Source: Bacteroidales bacterium UBA1187 (lineage in GTDB: Bacteria; Bacteroidota; Bacteroidia; Bacteroidales; Paludibacteraceae). Taken from it: a DNA stretch of 7,893 bases. Location: NCBI GenBank assembly GCA_002309835.1, contig DBYL01000010.1, positions 41,519-49,411 of the forward strand. The letters run 5' to 3'. Below are positions 1 to 5,939 of this stretch, in pieces; position 1 is the first letter of the stretch, and each line of letters starts with the position of its first letter. The translations under genes were made by a program, and so were the position numbers. The notes beneath the pieces were generated by a model. The model saw only the letters and a list, made by a program, of their open reading frames with translations, was not told the origin of the DNA and ran no database searches.

Positions 1-197
1 TCACCAACGGTGAGATCAACGATCTGCGTGTCCGGGCTGAAGATCAGTTTACGAACGTCAGCAGCTGCTACCGTAAAGGTGGCGTTAATGCCACAACCAT
101 AGATGTTGCAAGGAATCAACTCCTCTGCGCGAAGAGCCTTAGCGGCCTTCTTTCCATACTCGCTACGCGGAGTACCTACTAATGCGAATTCTTTCAT
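1..197 (-). CDS. rplY: 50S ribosomal protein L25 (N-terminal 65 codons, runs off left edge)
   Basis: The visible protein starts MKEFALVGTPRSEYGKKAAK and continues with ALR, a short IPCNIYG segment and FTVAAADVRKLIFSP. This is the layout of bacterial L25 of the Ctc type: an N-terminal 5S-rRNA-binding beta-barrel with the GTxR...GKKAxKALR...IPCxxYG pattern. L25 binds 5S rRNA in the large ribosomal subunit. Only the N-terminal domain is in the window; the rest lies beyond position 1. The ATG at 195-197 is the only sensible start: it follows an A/T-rich leader without a Shine-Dalgarno sequence, as is usual in Bacteroidota, and family similarity begins at residue 1. I see no TAnnTTTG promoter between it and the upstream tRNA-Gln, so it is probably transcribed with that tRNA from the promoter at 395-426. 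The identification is firm; co-transcription is inference. Confidence 0.9.
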   Translation of the reverse strand, partial: MKEFALVGTPRSEYGKKAAKALRAEELIPCNIYGCGINATFTVAAADVRKLIFSPDTQIVDLTVG

Positions 198-263
198 TTG
201 AATAATTGTTTTGTGTTACTTAATACCGTGTATTCCATCACACGTGCCTTTTTTCATAATGCA

Positions 264-283
264 CCCCTCCTTGTAGGGAGGGG
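264..283. repeat. GC-rich inverted repeat between tRNA-Gln and rplY
   Basis: CCCCTCC (264-270) pairs perfectly with GGAGGGG (277-283) around the 6-nt loop TTGTAG. The minus-strand RNA would form the hairpin in the tRNA-to-rplY spacer. It is not followed by a T-tract on either strand, so it is not a standard intrinsic terminator. It could be a processing or attenuation hairpin, or a copy of a short dispersed palindrome of the CCCCTCC type that occurs between genes in Bacteroidota. Confidence 0.5.
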
Positions 284-303
284 CTTTGGGTAGGCTTCCC
301 TTG

Positions 304-374
304 TTGTCCACCGAGGAGTCGAACCTCGCTTCTCGGAACCAAAATCCGGTGTAATACCGATATACGAGTGGACA
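304..374 (-). tRNA. tRNA-Gln, anticodon TTG
   Basis: On the minus strand this 71-nt sequence folds as a tRNA. The 7-bp acceptor stem is TGTCCAC with GTGGACA, including the U1-A72 first pair typical of tRNA-Gln. A D arm GTAT/TTAC has three Watson-Crick pairs and a GG in the loop. The anticodon stem CCGGA/TCCGA has four pairs and one C-A mismatch at its top, and the loop TTTTGGT carries anticodon TTG. A 4-nt variable region and a perfect 5-bp T stem CGAGG/CCTCG with loop TTCGACT follow. The discriminator is A. CCA is not encoded (the next bases are CAA), so it must be added after transcription. It decodes CAA, and CAG by wobble. It has its own promoter just upstream and lies before rplY. Confidence 0.95.
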
Positions 375-394
375 GCTTTTCTCAAAAGCGGGTG

Positions 395-426
395 CAAAGG
401 TACTACAAATTTTTGAATTGACCAAA
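395..426 (-). promoter_or_regulatory. Bacteroidota-type promoter for tRNA-Gln (and probably rplY)
   Basis: Read on the minus strand, TTTG/TTG (423-426) is followed after exactly 20 bp by TACCTTTG (395-402), matching the Bacteroidota primary-sigma consensus TTG-N19-21-TAnnTTTG. The -7 box is preceded by TGTAG and followed by CACCC. The expected start is near 388, about 14 nt before the mature tRNA end at 374. An imperfect palindrome CCAAA...TTTGG (422-434) overlaps the -33 box. Confidence 0.8.
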
Positions 427-452
427 TTTTTTGGCAAAAAAATGTAAAATAC

Positions 453-480
453 CTCTAAACCCTAAACTCTAAACGCTAAA
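453..480. repeat. Four tandem 7-bp units (CNCTAAA) just downstream of tyrS
   Basis: Four consecutive heptamers of consensus CNCTAAA have an exact 7-bp period: CTCTAAA, CCCTAAA, CTCTAAA, CGCTAAA. The array begins 7 bp after the tyrS stop codon. In the tyrS sense it reads TTTAGNG repeated, so a TAG recurs every 7 nt and falls in each reading frame in turn. One unit equals the plant-type telomere heptamer, which I take as coincidence. Confidence 0.85.
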
Positions 481-487
481 CGAATAA

Positions 488-1783
488 TTATTTAGCGACT
501 ACTAAATAGTAGTTTTTCTTACCCTTTTGGAAGAGCAGATACTTGCCATTGAGCAGTGCTGCATCAGTGATCGGAGTAGCCGGATCCGTCAGTTTCTCTT
601 TATTCATCGAGAAGCCGTTGGCCTGGATCATCTTACGTGCCTCGCCCTTAGATGGGAAGATAGCGGTCTTCTCCGCCAGCAGATCCAGCGGACCGATACC
701 GGCTTTGAGTTCGTCGAGACTGATCTCGTAGCGCTCTACGCCATCGAAGACTTGCAGGAAGGTCTCTTCGTCCAATGCACGCAGCGCCTCGGCAGTAGCG
801 TTGCCGAAGAGGATATTCGTAGCCTCAACAGCCTTGTTATAATCCTCCTCGCTATGCACCATACAGGTCACTTCTTTTGCCAATCGTTTCTGCAATACAC
901 GCAGGTGCGGAGCCTCTTCGTGCTCCTTAATCAGCGCCTCTATCTCTTCGCGGCTGAGGCTCGTGAAGATCTTGATATAACGCTTCGCATCATCGTCGCT
1001 CACATTCATCCAGAACTGGAAGAACTTATACGGACTGGTGTATTTACGGCTCAGCCATACGTTACCGCTCTCGGTCTTACCGAACTTACCTCCGTCGGCT
1101 TTGGTGATGAGCGGACAGGTAAGAGCATACGCTTCATTTCCGGTGATCTTCTTGATGAGTTCCGTGCCGGTGGTGATGTTACCCCATTGGTCCGAACCAC
1201 CCATCTGCAACTTGCAGTTCTTATGCTCGTTGAGATAGACGAAGTCATAACCCTGCAGCAACTGGTAGGTGAACTCAGTAAAAGACATTCCTTGACTGAA
1301 TTCGCCATTGAAGCGCTTCTTCACGCTATCCTTCGCCATCATATAATTGACGGTGATGAGTTTACCGATATTACGCGCGAAATCAAGGAAGGTATAGTCC
1401 TTCATCCAGTCGTAGTTATTCACCAACTCCGCCGCATTGGGTTCATTGCTATTGAAATCCAGGAAATGCTCGAGCTGCTCACGGATGCATTGTACGTTAT
1501 GACGCAGTGTCTCTTCGGTCAGCAAGTTACGCTCCGCGCTCTTACCGGATGGGTCGCCAATCATACCTGTTGCTCCACCAAGCAGCGCAATCGGTTTATG
1601 GCCGCAGGCCTGCAGGTGACGCAGCATCATGATGCCGCAAAGGTGACCGATATGCAGACTGTCCGCCGTAGGGTCGATACCTACGTACGCCGTCGTCACT
1701 TCCTTCATCAGTTGCTCCTCTGTACCGGGCATGATGTCTTGCAGCATCCCCCTCCAACGTAATTCTTCTACGAAATTTTTCAT
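488..1783 (-). CDS. tyrS: Tyrosyl-tRNA synthetase (TyrRS)
   Basis: Class I aminoacyl-tRNA synthetase that activates tyrosine with ATP and charges tRNA-Tyr in the cytoplasm. The 431-residue length is normal for bacterial TyrRS. The Rossmann-fold catalytic domain carries the first signature as HIGH at residues 44-47. The tyrosine-pocket motif Y173-x3-Q177-x2-D180 (TYQLLQGYD) is followed by GGSDQWGN (195-202). The second signature is KFGKT at 233-237, the usual TyrRS form of KMSKS. A helical anticodon-binding region follows, and the C-terminal S4-like RNA-binding domain (about 360-431) contains SKGEARKMIQANG. The start ATG at 1781-1783 lies about 20 bp below a clear promoter and gives the standard N-terminus. 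No T-box or other aminoacylation-sensing leader fits in the short 5' untranslated region. No convincing intrinsic terminator follows the stop; a 7-bp tandem array is there instead. Confidence 0.98.
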   Translation of the reverse strand: MKNFVEELRWRGMLQDIMPGTEEQLMKEVTTAYVGIDPTADSLHIGHLCGIMMLRHLQACGHKPIALLGGATGMIGDPSGKSAERNLLTEETLRHNVQCIREQLEHFLDFNSNEPNAAELVNNYDWMKDYTFLDFARNIGKLITVNYMMAKDSVKKRFNGEFSQGMSFTEFTYQLLQGYDFVYLNEHKNCKLQMGGSDQWGNITTGTELIKKITGNEAYALTCPLITKADGGKFGKTESGNVWLSRKYTSPYKFFQFWMNVSDDDAKRYIKIFTSLSREEIEALIKEHEEAPHLRVLQKRLAKEVTCMVHSEEDYNKAVEATNILFGNATAEALRALDEETFLQVFDGVERYEISLDELKAGIGPLDLLAEKTAIFPSKGEARKMIQANGFSMNKEKLTDPATPITDAALLNGKYLLFQKGKKNYYLVVAK

Positions 1784-1802
1784 TGTTTTATAAATTAGGG
1801 TG

Positions 1803-1833
1803 CAAAATTACTACAAATTTTTAAAATTTGCAA
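1803..1833 (-). promoter_or_regulatory. Bacteroidota-type promoter for tyrS
   Basis: On the minus strand TTG (1831-1833) is followed after 20 bp by TAATTTTG (1803-1810), a full match to TAnnTTTG. The same TGTAG precedes and CACCC follows the -7 box as in the tRNA-Gln promoter. The start would be near 1796, leaving a leader of roughly 13 nt before the tyrS ATG. Confidence 0.85.
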
Positions 1834-1897
1834 GTTTTTATGTATAAAAATGTAGTCTGTGCTTGCACAAGCGTGATTTTTAAGGTAAAAACTTGTA

Positions 1898-1966
1898 GTT
1901 TGCACATCAGTGCGAACGTAATTTCGGGGGAATGCCGCAGGCAGGCGGAGTCCGAAAGTACTACAT
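1898..1966. repeat. Structured intergenic element, copy 1 (short form)
   Basis: A 20-nt hairpin GTTTGCACATCAGTGCGAAC (8-bp stem with one T-G wobble, 4-nt loop) is followed immediately by GTAATTTCGG (1918-1927), which pairs with CCGAAAGTAC (1952-1961), 9 of 10 positions. The short interior folds as CCGC (1935-1938) with GCGG (1945-1948). The right flank reads TACTACAT, then GCAAAT. The same order with changed stem bases occurs at 6574-6701. The wobble pair favours the plus strand as the folded sense, but the strand is not settled. Read on the minus strand, the right end resembles an extended -7 box (TGTAGTACTTTCGG) without a proper -33 box. Confidence 0.6.
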
Positions 1967-2061
1967 ACGCAAATTTTTTACTTTTTTTCTCTCAAAATCA
2001 AGTTTGGCACGGTATTTGATTCAATGTAAGTAAAGTTAGAATTTTCTACCGGGATCTACCG

Positions 2062-2084
2062 GTGAATAAATAGAGATTGTTTGT
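2062..2084. repeat. 23-bp dispersed sequence, copy 1
   Basis: GTGAATAAATA, then G, then AGATTGTTTGTT. It matches 22 of 23 bases with 7348-7370. This copy sits just beyond the terminator of the five-gene operon; the other sits just upstream of the beta-barrel gene. No role is visible. Confidence 0.6.
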
Positions 2085-2092
2085 TATAAAAG

Positions 2093-2124
2093 AAAAAGGT
2101 TCGTCGAGAGGACGAGCCTTTTTT
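2093..2124. terminator. Bidirectional intrinsic terminator of the five-gene operon
   Basis: GGTTCGTC (2098-2105) pairs with GACGAGCC (2111-2118) around the 5-nt loop GAGAG. The stem extends outward through A-T pairs, with an A-tract on the left and a T6 tract on the right. On the minus strand the hairpin (one C-A mismatch) is followed by TTTTTCTTTT and ends the operon about 25 nt after its last stop codon. On the plus strand the fold is better (T-G wobble), although no plus-strand gene is evident. Confidence 0.85.
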
Positions 2125-2130
2125 ATTTGT

Positions 2131-2151
2131 ACACCTTACACCTTACACTAT
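2131..2151. repeat. 7-bp tandem repeat at the end of the last operon gene
   Basis: ACACCTT, ACACCTT, ACACTAT: two perfect heptamers and one degenerate unit, the last containing the stop codon (TAG on the minus strand, 2148-2150). In the sense of transcription TGTAAGG repeats directly after TAG and adds TAA codons in further frames before the terminator. Confidence 0.75.
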
Positions 2152-3476
2152 TCCACTACTTTTCTATACTTCCCTTCAATCAGCAGCATACCCGGTAGGA
2201 TCTCTCCGCCGGATATTTTGGTGAAGGTGGTGTAGGGGAGGGTGGCATCCGGCGCTTCCTCCAGTACGGCATTATATCGGTTGTCCCAGATAGCGCCTTT
2301 CTTGGCCTTGACAGTAGCAATGTATTTATACTTCGTCTTGCCTGTCTCGGGATTAAGGACGCGTTGTACCACTTGGAACTTGGATCCATCCGTGATACCT
2401 TCCTTCATACCGATCTTCGCAGCATAGCCTTCGATACGTCCACGGGAATCCGCGAGCACTTCATATACCGGCGTCTTCACTTTGAAATCCTCGTACTGCT
2501 TGGCCAGCGCTACGATATTCTTATCCATCGAGCGGGCGCAGATAGTACGCACCAGTTCCGTACGGGAGTATTTACCTTTAAGCACGGATTTCTTATCAAA
2601 CTCGTACTCATGCGCCACGTATTTGAGGCGGAAAGTGGTATTGTCATCCAGAAAGGCCTGTATCTTCTGCGGGTCCGGTTTGGCGGTGTAGTGGTATTGA
2701 TAGAAGATGGCGGCGATAGAGTCGTTCCACTCCAACTGGTAGAGATAGGAGTGCGTCTTCACTTTGAATCCCGTGAAACTATCCGCTATCTTGCCTGCGG
2801 CGGATGCCATCTCTCGTCCTGCCGAACCACCGGTGAAGGCATCGAGCAGTCCACCCAGCACACTCATCGCCACTTTGGCGGCTTGCGCCTCTTGCTCCGC
2901 CGTGATATACGTGATATCATTGACGAGGACGAAGGTCTGGCCCAACAACTCCTCTCCCGCATCGCTCAGTCGCGCCAAGCCACGCGTGGTCTGCAGCGCC
3001 AAGGCGACATCTACATCGCTGGCGTTGTATTGTCCGCGCTCTTGGATAAGGATGGTGTTGAAGGTAGCTTCGTCCACTGAGCCTCCGCTATAGCCGAACC
3101 ATTTGGCTACCATCTTCTTCGCTATCCCGGCATCATTAAGCAACTTTTCGGTATGCATCGCATTGGCTTGCAGTTCCGAAGCCGTCAGTTGGTGTCCGTA
3201 CGTAGCTTTATAATAACCGGAGTCGCGGCGCTGCACACCCCATATATTCCTATTATTTATTACACGCGCGCCTGCGATAGTATGGTCGTCGTATTTGTCG
3301 GGGATAGGTAACGAATCGAAGGCTTTGTAGATCTCACCTCCGAACTCATCCTCCGGATGGTACACCAAGACCGTCGCCAGCGAATTACGCCGGTAACTCA
3401 TATCCCCCTGGGCTTGCATAGACGATGCTACGCAAGTGAGGAGGATGAGTAAAACCAAACCGTTTCGCCGAATCAT
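2148..3476 (-). CDS. Secreted Bacteroidota protein, last gene of the exported-protein operon; possible FlgT-like C-terminal beta domain
   Basis: I do not recognise a named family. The 442-residue protein starts with a Sec signal peptide (residues 1-22, MQA then Q); the C at residue 15 is in LLTC, which is not a good lipobox, so signal peptidase I is likely. Residues 30-180 are mixed and rich in charged turns. Residues 195-232 are small-residue-rich and helical (LLDAFTGGSAG, then AASAAGKIAD). Residues 240-330 are mixed strand and helix. Residues 347-402 contain KIGMKEGITDGSKFQVVQ, a GKTKYKYIATVKA strand and IWDNRYN, followed by GGEILPGMLLIE at 423-434. That pattern suggests a small beta barrel like the C-terminal domain of FlgT-type proteins (inference from pattern only). 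The start follows the preceding stop after 3 nt, so the two genes are translationally close. It is followed by the operon terminator. Confidence 0.85.
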   Translation of the reverse strand: MIRRNGLVLLILLTCVASSMQAQGDMSYRRNSLATVLVYHPEDEFGGEIYKAFDSLPIPDKYDDHTIAGARVINNRNIWGVQRRDSGYYKATYGHQLTASELQANAMHTEKLLNDAGIAKKMVAKWFGYSGGSVDEATFNTILIQERGQYNASDVDVALALQTTRGLARLSDAGEELLGQTFVLVNDITYITAEQEAQAAKVAMSVLGGLLDAFTGGSAGREMASAAGKIADSFTGFKVKTHSYLYQLEWNDSIAAIFYQYHYTAKPDPQKIQAFLDDNTTFRLKYVAHEYEFDKKSVLKGKYSRTELVRTICARSMDKNIVALAKQYEDFKVKTPVYEVLADSRGRIEGYAAKIGMKEGITDGSKFQVVQRVLNPETGKTKYKYIATVKAKKGAIWDNRYNAVLEEAPDATLPYTTFTKISGGEILPGMLLIEGKYRKVVE

Positions 3477-3479
3477 GAT

Positions 3480-4418
3480 TTAGTGAAGCGTACGAAGGAA
3501 TTCGATATTCGTGTTTTGATTCGGCTGATGGTTACCGTAAGCGATACCTACCTGACGAGCTGCATCGATCTGGAGTTTCTGGATGTCTACGCCGTCCTGA
3601 TATTTCTTCATCTCGAATTTCCAGTCGTCGAGCACCTTACCTTTGATCTCTTTATAGAGCGCCATCGCCTCGTCGTAGCATCCGGCATCCGGTAAAATGT
3701 TCGCCAGATGTTTACCTGCCGCTGCAGCTCCTTCTGCGTTCTGCTGAGCTGCCCACGCCTGACGCGCAGCCGCTAACTCTACGTTACATTCGTTATCGAT
3801 TCGCTGCTGGTAGATCTCCAGACCGGCTGCGAGCGCAGCATTATATTTGCTGCTCTGCTGCGGGATAAGCGCTACGTAGAAGAGTGCCTCGTCGTATTTC
3901 TTCTGCTTTGCCAGGAACTGCGCTTTCTGAATCAGTGCGTCACCCTCATGGTCGTAGTAACCGATGATTTTCTCTTTGCCGTCCTTGATGAATTTCTCCA
4001 TCTGCGGACCCTGCAGCGGCATACGACTGATAGCATTCAGATAGCATTTATTCTCCGTCTCACCCAAACCACGTACAGTGATACTCGTGGAGGAGAAGAT
4101 AGTCTTCGCCTGCGTATCTACGATATAGAGGTTCATCTCCATCTTCTCGGCGATTTTTGCCGGAGGTCCGGGGATGACGTCTTTGTCTAAGGGGGTGGTG
4201 GTAACAGTGAGTAAGAACTGACCCTTATAATCGATACCGGCAATGCCGTTACGCGTCAGCAGTTGCGTCAGTTTATTCTCAACCATCGCGCGAGCGCCCT
4301 CCGGAAAACTCTCGGAGTCGTTAGCAGCGCATACAGAGATCGGCAGAAACTCCGTCTCTACGGCCCACATGGAAGCACTTATGAGCGCTGCCATTACTAT
4401 AGAAAAAATCTTTTTCAT
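3480..4418 (-). CDS. Secreted protein with CsgG/TolB-like N-terminal domain and TPR-like helical C-terminus
   Basis: A 312-residue exported protein, unrecognised by name. The signal peptide covers residues 1-19 (SMWA then VETEF). Residues 20-156 look like an alpha/beta domain of the CsgG/TolB type: a short strand after the signal, a helix AMVENKLTQLLTRNGIAG, strands around FLLTVTTTP and MEMNLYIVDTQAKTIFSSTSITVRGLG. This is a pattern-based guess. Residues 158-265 are amphipathic helices resembling tetratricopeptide-like repeats (ALIQKAQFLAKQKKYDEALF, then a long Ala/Gln-rich helix, then CYDEAMALYKEIKGK). Such helices usually mediate protein-protein contact, so it may be a scaffold for the other exported products of the operon. 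It lies 45 nt after the DUF6175 gene, a gap filled by a 7-bp tandem repeat, and 3 nt before the last gene. The ATG is followed directly by the signal peptide. Confidence 0.85.
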   Translation of the reverse strand: MKKIFSIVMAALISASMWAVETEFLPISVCAANDSESFPEGARAMVENKLTQLLTRNGIAGIDYKGQFLLTVTTTPLDKDVIPGPPAKIAEKMEMNLYIVDTQAKTIFSSTSITVRGLGETENKCYLNAISRMPLQGPQMEKFIKDGKEKIIGYYDHEGDALIQKAQFLAKQKKYDEALFYVALIPQQSSKYNAALAAGLEIYQQRIDNECNVELAAARQAWAAQQNAEGAAAAGKHLANILPDAGCYDEAMALYKEIKGKVLDDWKFEMKKYQDGVDIQKLQIDAARQVGIAYGNHQPNQNTNIEFLRTLH

Positions 4419-4424
4419 AACAAT

Positions 4425-4460
4425 CTAAATAGTAAATGGTAAATGACCAAATGGTAAATG
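4425..4460. repeat. Five near-tandem 7-bp units in the gap after the DUF6175 gene
   Basis: CTAAATA, GTAAATG, GTAAATG, one extra A, CCAAATG, GTAAATG. The array starts 3 bp from the stop codon at 4464-4466 and nearly fills the 45-nt gap between two operon genes. Unlike the other arrays it does not place a stop codon in every frame on the coding strand. Confidence 0.8.
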
Positions 4461-4463
4461 GCT

Positions 4464-5414
4464 TTATTTCTCTCCGAGAATGATTACTGCTCGGCCGAGA
4501 CCTTTCACAAGCACCTTGCACGGGATGTTAAACGGCTGGTTTTTCAGTTTCTTCGCTAACTGCTTAGCAAAACCGTTGGCATCAATAGCGCGTCCGCGAT
4601 CATCATAAACAGGGATGCGTACCTGCGTGAAGTTCGCTACGTTCTCGCTCGAGTACTGACGAGAGAAACGACCTTGGATGGTATTGAGTTGCAGCCAGTT
4701 CTCGATGATATCCACTAACTCTTCGCCGTCAAACTCGGTCTCGAGGTCGATACCTGCGGCATTGTTAGCAAAGACCTTGATGTCCAGACTGATCTCACGA
4801 CCGATAGTCTGCATCTCTTGGAAATGCGCCATCAGACGATCGTTGAAATTATCCATGTTCGCTACGATAGCTTCCTCCAGCAGCACATCCACATCTGCGC
4901 TCATCGACGGAGCACCGGTACCGCTGGCAGCACCAATCGACTTGCCGGTATAGGCATCGCGGGCCTCGAGGATATAAACGAGAGAGTGCTTCGGACCGAA
5001 ATCCTTCATCTCCCAGGTGAGCTCCAGAATAATATCGCATTTCGCAACGCGAGCTACTTCGTCCAGCGCGGACTCGGATAACTCATTGCCGGCCTTGCTA
5101 ACCGTCATATTATCCTCCATGCGGCGTTGCTCGAGGTTCTTAATCGTCTGCTCGAGACTCTGCAGCGGGAACTGACGCTCAGCCATCAGGTTATTCAACT
5201 TAGCGATAGCTAATTTCAAACCGATATTCTCCTGCAGCGCTTGCTTATAGTTAGGTACTTTAGCCGTTACACCCATGTTCTCCACCTCGGTGTAATAACC
5301 ATTTTGGATACACCATACATCTGACGGGATAACCATCAGTTCGGGCTTCTTAATCTGTGCACTCGCCACCAGCGCCACCAGCGCCAATGCGATCGTAAAG
5401 ATATAGCGTTTCAT
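4464..5414 (-). CDS. DUF6175 family exported protein
   Basis: A 316-residue protein that I recognise as the Bacteroidota-restricted DUF6175 family from its organisation. A Sec signal peptide (residues 1-19, ASA then Q) is followed by KKPELMVIPSDVWC, YKQALQEN, a LAIAKLNNLMAER helix, the GNELSESALDEVARVAKCDIILELTW segment (about 109-134), the strand YILEARDAYTGKSIGAASGTG (147-167), a LEEAIVANMDNFNDRL helix, LETEFDGEELVDIIENWL and a C-terminal KGLGRAVIILGEK. The middle (strand ending in DIILELTW, then a domain with TGKSI) resembles the nucleotide-free Rossmann-like fold of CsgG/TolB-N proteins; that part is inference. I start at the ATG at 5412-5414, directly before the signal peptide. An upstream in-frame ATG at 5426 would add MYKV, but it lies inside a 7-bp tandem repeat. 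It sits 32 nt after the lipoprotein gene. No function is established for the family that I know of. Confidence 0.88.
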   Translation of the reverse strand: MKRYIFTIALALVALVASAQIKKPELMVIPSDVWCIQNGYYTEVENMGVTAKVPNYKQALQENIGLKLAIAKLNNLMAERQFPLQSLEQTIKNLEQRRMEDNMTVSKAGNELSESALDEVARVAKCDIILELTWEMKDFGPKHSLVYILEARDAYTGKSIGAASGTGAPSMSADVDVLLEEAIVANMDNFNDRLMAHFQEMQTIGREISLDIKVFANNAAGIDLETEFDGEELVDIIENWLQLNTIQGRFSRQYSSENVANFTQVRIPVYDDRGRAIDANGFAKQLAKKLKNQPFNIPCKVLVKGLGRAVIILGEK

Positions 5415-5420
5415 AACTTT

Positions 5421-5448
5421 ATACATTATACATCATACATCAAACATT
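5421..5448. repeat. Four tandem 7-bp units after the lipoprotein gene
   Basis: ATACATT, ATACATC, ATACATC, AAACATT with an exact 7-bp period; the last unit overlaps the stop codon at 5447-5449. On the coding strand, after the TAA stop, the array yields TGA, TGA and TAA spaced 7 nt apart, one in each reading frame. It fills the gap to the DUF6175 gene and creates a spurious upstream ATG for it. Confidence 0.85.
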
Positions 5449-5938
5449 AATAACGTCCTTCCGTCGGAATTATTCCGTCGGCCTGAAGTCTGCGCTGCAG
5501 TGCCGAGCGGTTTACCGTTACCGTCACGGTCTCAATCATTTGTATTCCCGTACGCTGGTAAGTTGTCGAACCCGGACGTTTGTCCTCCAGATTGACGTAA
5601 TTTGACCACGGGCCTTTATCCTCAAAGAACGATTGGAAATAAGCCTCGTGTTTCTCACGCGCATTGAGATCGAAGCACAGCGGCTTGAGATCCGCTAAGC
5701 CGGATGCACTGGATTTCACGCCATCGAAGATCACCTCCTCTACAGCCTTGCGCTGCGCATCGGTGAAGGCAGTCACTGCTGTACGGGAACGTACCTGTAC
5801 GCGGATGATGTAACTGCCGTCGTAGTTCGTACTCAGCACTTGGCTGGGGGCGGCATAATAAGCTTGAGAGCGCTTTGTGCCGCAGCCTGCGAACAGCACT
5901 AATGCCATCGCGGCTAAAATGAACGATAACTTTTTCAT
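5447..5938 (-). CDS. Small lipoprotein, paralogue of the upstream gene
   Basis: A 163-residue predicted lipoprotein. The signal peptide ends in the lipobox LFAGC with the lipidated Cys at residue 19. The residues after Cys (GTKRSQ) lack the acidic stretch that marks surface-exported lipoproteins in Bacteroides and Capnocytophaga, so a periplasm-facing location is more likely (inference). The mature part aligns with the preceding gene product throughout: YDGSYIIRV versus IEGTYLVKV; QRKAVEEVIFDG versus CRKNAVHGVIFKG; YFQSFF versus YFNSFF; a C-terminal VTVTVNRSALQRRLQADGII versus VVSVRKDDLRKALEAAGII. I do not recognise the family. A single domain of about 130 residues with a strand-helix-strand-helix pattern is suggested. 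It starts 1 nt after the stop of its paralogue, so the pair is almost certainly co-translated, and it is followed by a 7-bp tandem repeat. Confidence 0.87.
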   Translation of the reverse strand: MKKLSFILAAMALVLFAGCGTKRSQAYYAAPSQVLSTNYDGSYIIRVQVRSRTAVTAFTDAQRKAVEEVIFDGVKSSASGLADLKPLCFDLNAREKHEAYFQSFFEDKGPWSNYVNLEDKRPGSTTYQRTGIQMIETVTVTVNRSALQRRLQADGIIPTEGRY

Positions 5939-5939
5939 A

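Larger units (their letters stand above)
1834..2130. other. Gene-free stretch between the five-gene operon and tyrS
   Basis: With the tyrS promoter, the 364 bases from 1784 to 2147 hold no credible gene. In order they contain a short palindrome GCTTG-CA-CAAGC (1861-1872), the structured element at 1898-1966, two poly-T runs (1974-1979 and 1983-1989), a direct repeat of TCTACCGG 10 bp apart (2045-2052 and 2055-2062), one copy of a 23-bp sequence also found at 7348-7370, and the bidirectional terminator at 2093-2124. A plus-strand 63-codon reading frame at 1828-2019 crosses the element and has no protein-like features. Confidence 0.6.

Noticed and set aside
216..257. Possible 13-codon leader peptide (MKKGTCDGIHGIK) upstream of rplY
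   Set aside because: Too short to support; no regulatory codon run or coupled terminator, and the extended frame runs antisense-like through the tRNA. A 5-bp hairpin (227-244) there is too weak to count.
427..452. Intrinsic terminator after tyrS
   Set aside because: The only hairpin (CCAAA/TTTGG, 3-nt loop) is short, A/T-rich and not followed by a T-tract in the tyrS sense; it overlaps the tRNA-Gln promoter.
453..480. Telomere-like repeat or chromosome end
   Set aside because: Only one of four units is CCCTAAA; the others vary, and similar 7-bp arrays with other sequences follow other genes.
527..1762. Plus-strand reading frame of 411 codons inside tyrS
   Set aside because: It lies exactly antisense to a complete TyrRS with all its signatures; its translation has no family pattern and it has no promoter of its own.
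1784..1900. T-box or riboswitch leader controlling tyrS
   Set aside because: The promoter match leaves only about 13 nt of leader, with no room for a sensing structure.
1828..2019. Plus-strand frame of 63 codons between the operon and tyrS
   Set aside because: It crosses the tyrS promoter and the structured element, and its translation is low-complexity without a protein pattern.
2364..3080. Plus-strand reading frame of 238 codons antisense to the last operon gene
   Set aside because: A shadow of a G/C-rich third-position pattern on the minus strand; the minus-strand product has a signal peptide and fits the operon spacing.
5415..5426. Longer start (MYKV) for the DUF6175 gene
   Set aside because: The upstream ATG is produced by the 7-bp tandem repeat, and the signal peptide begins at the inner MKRYIF.
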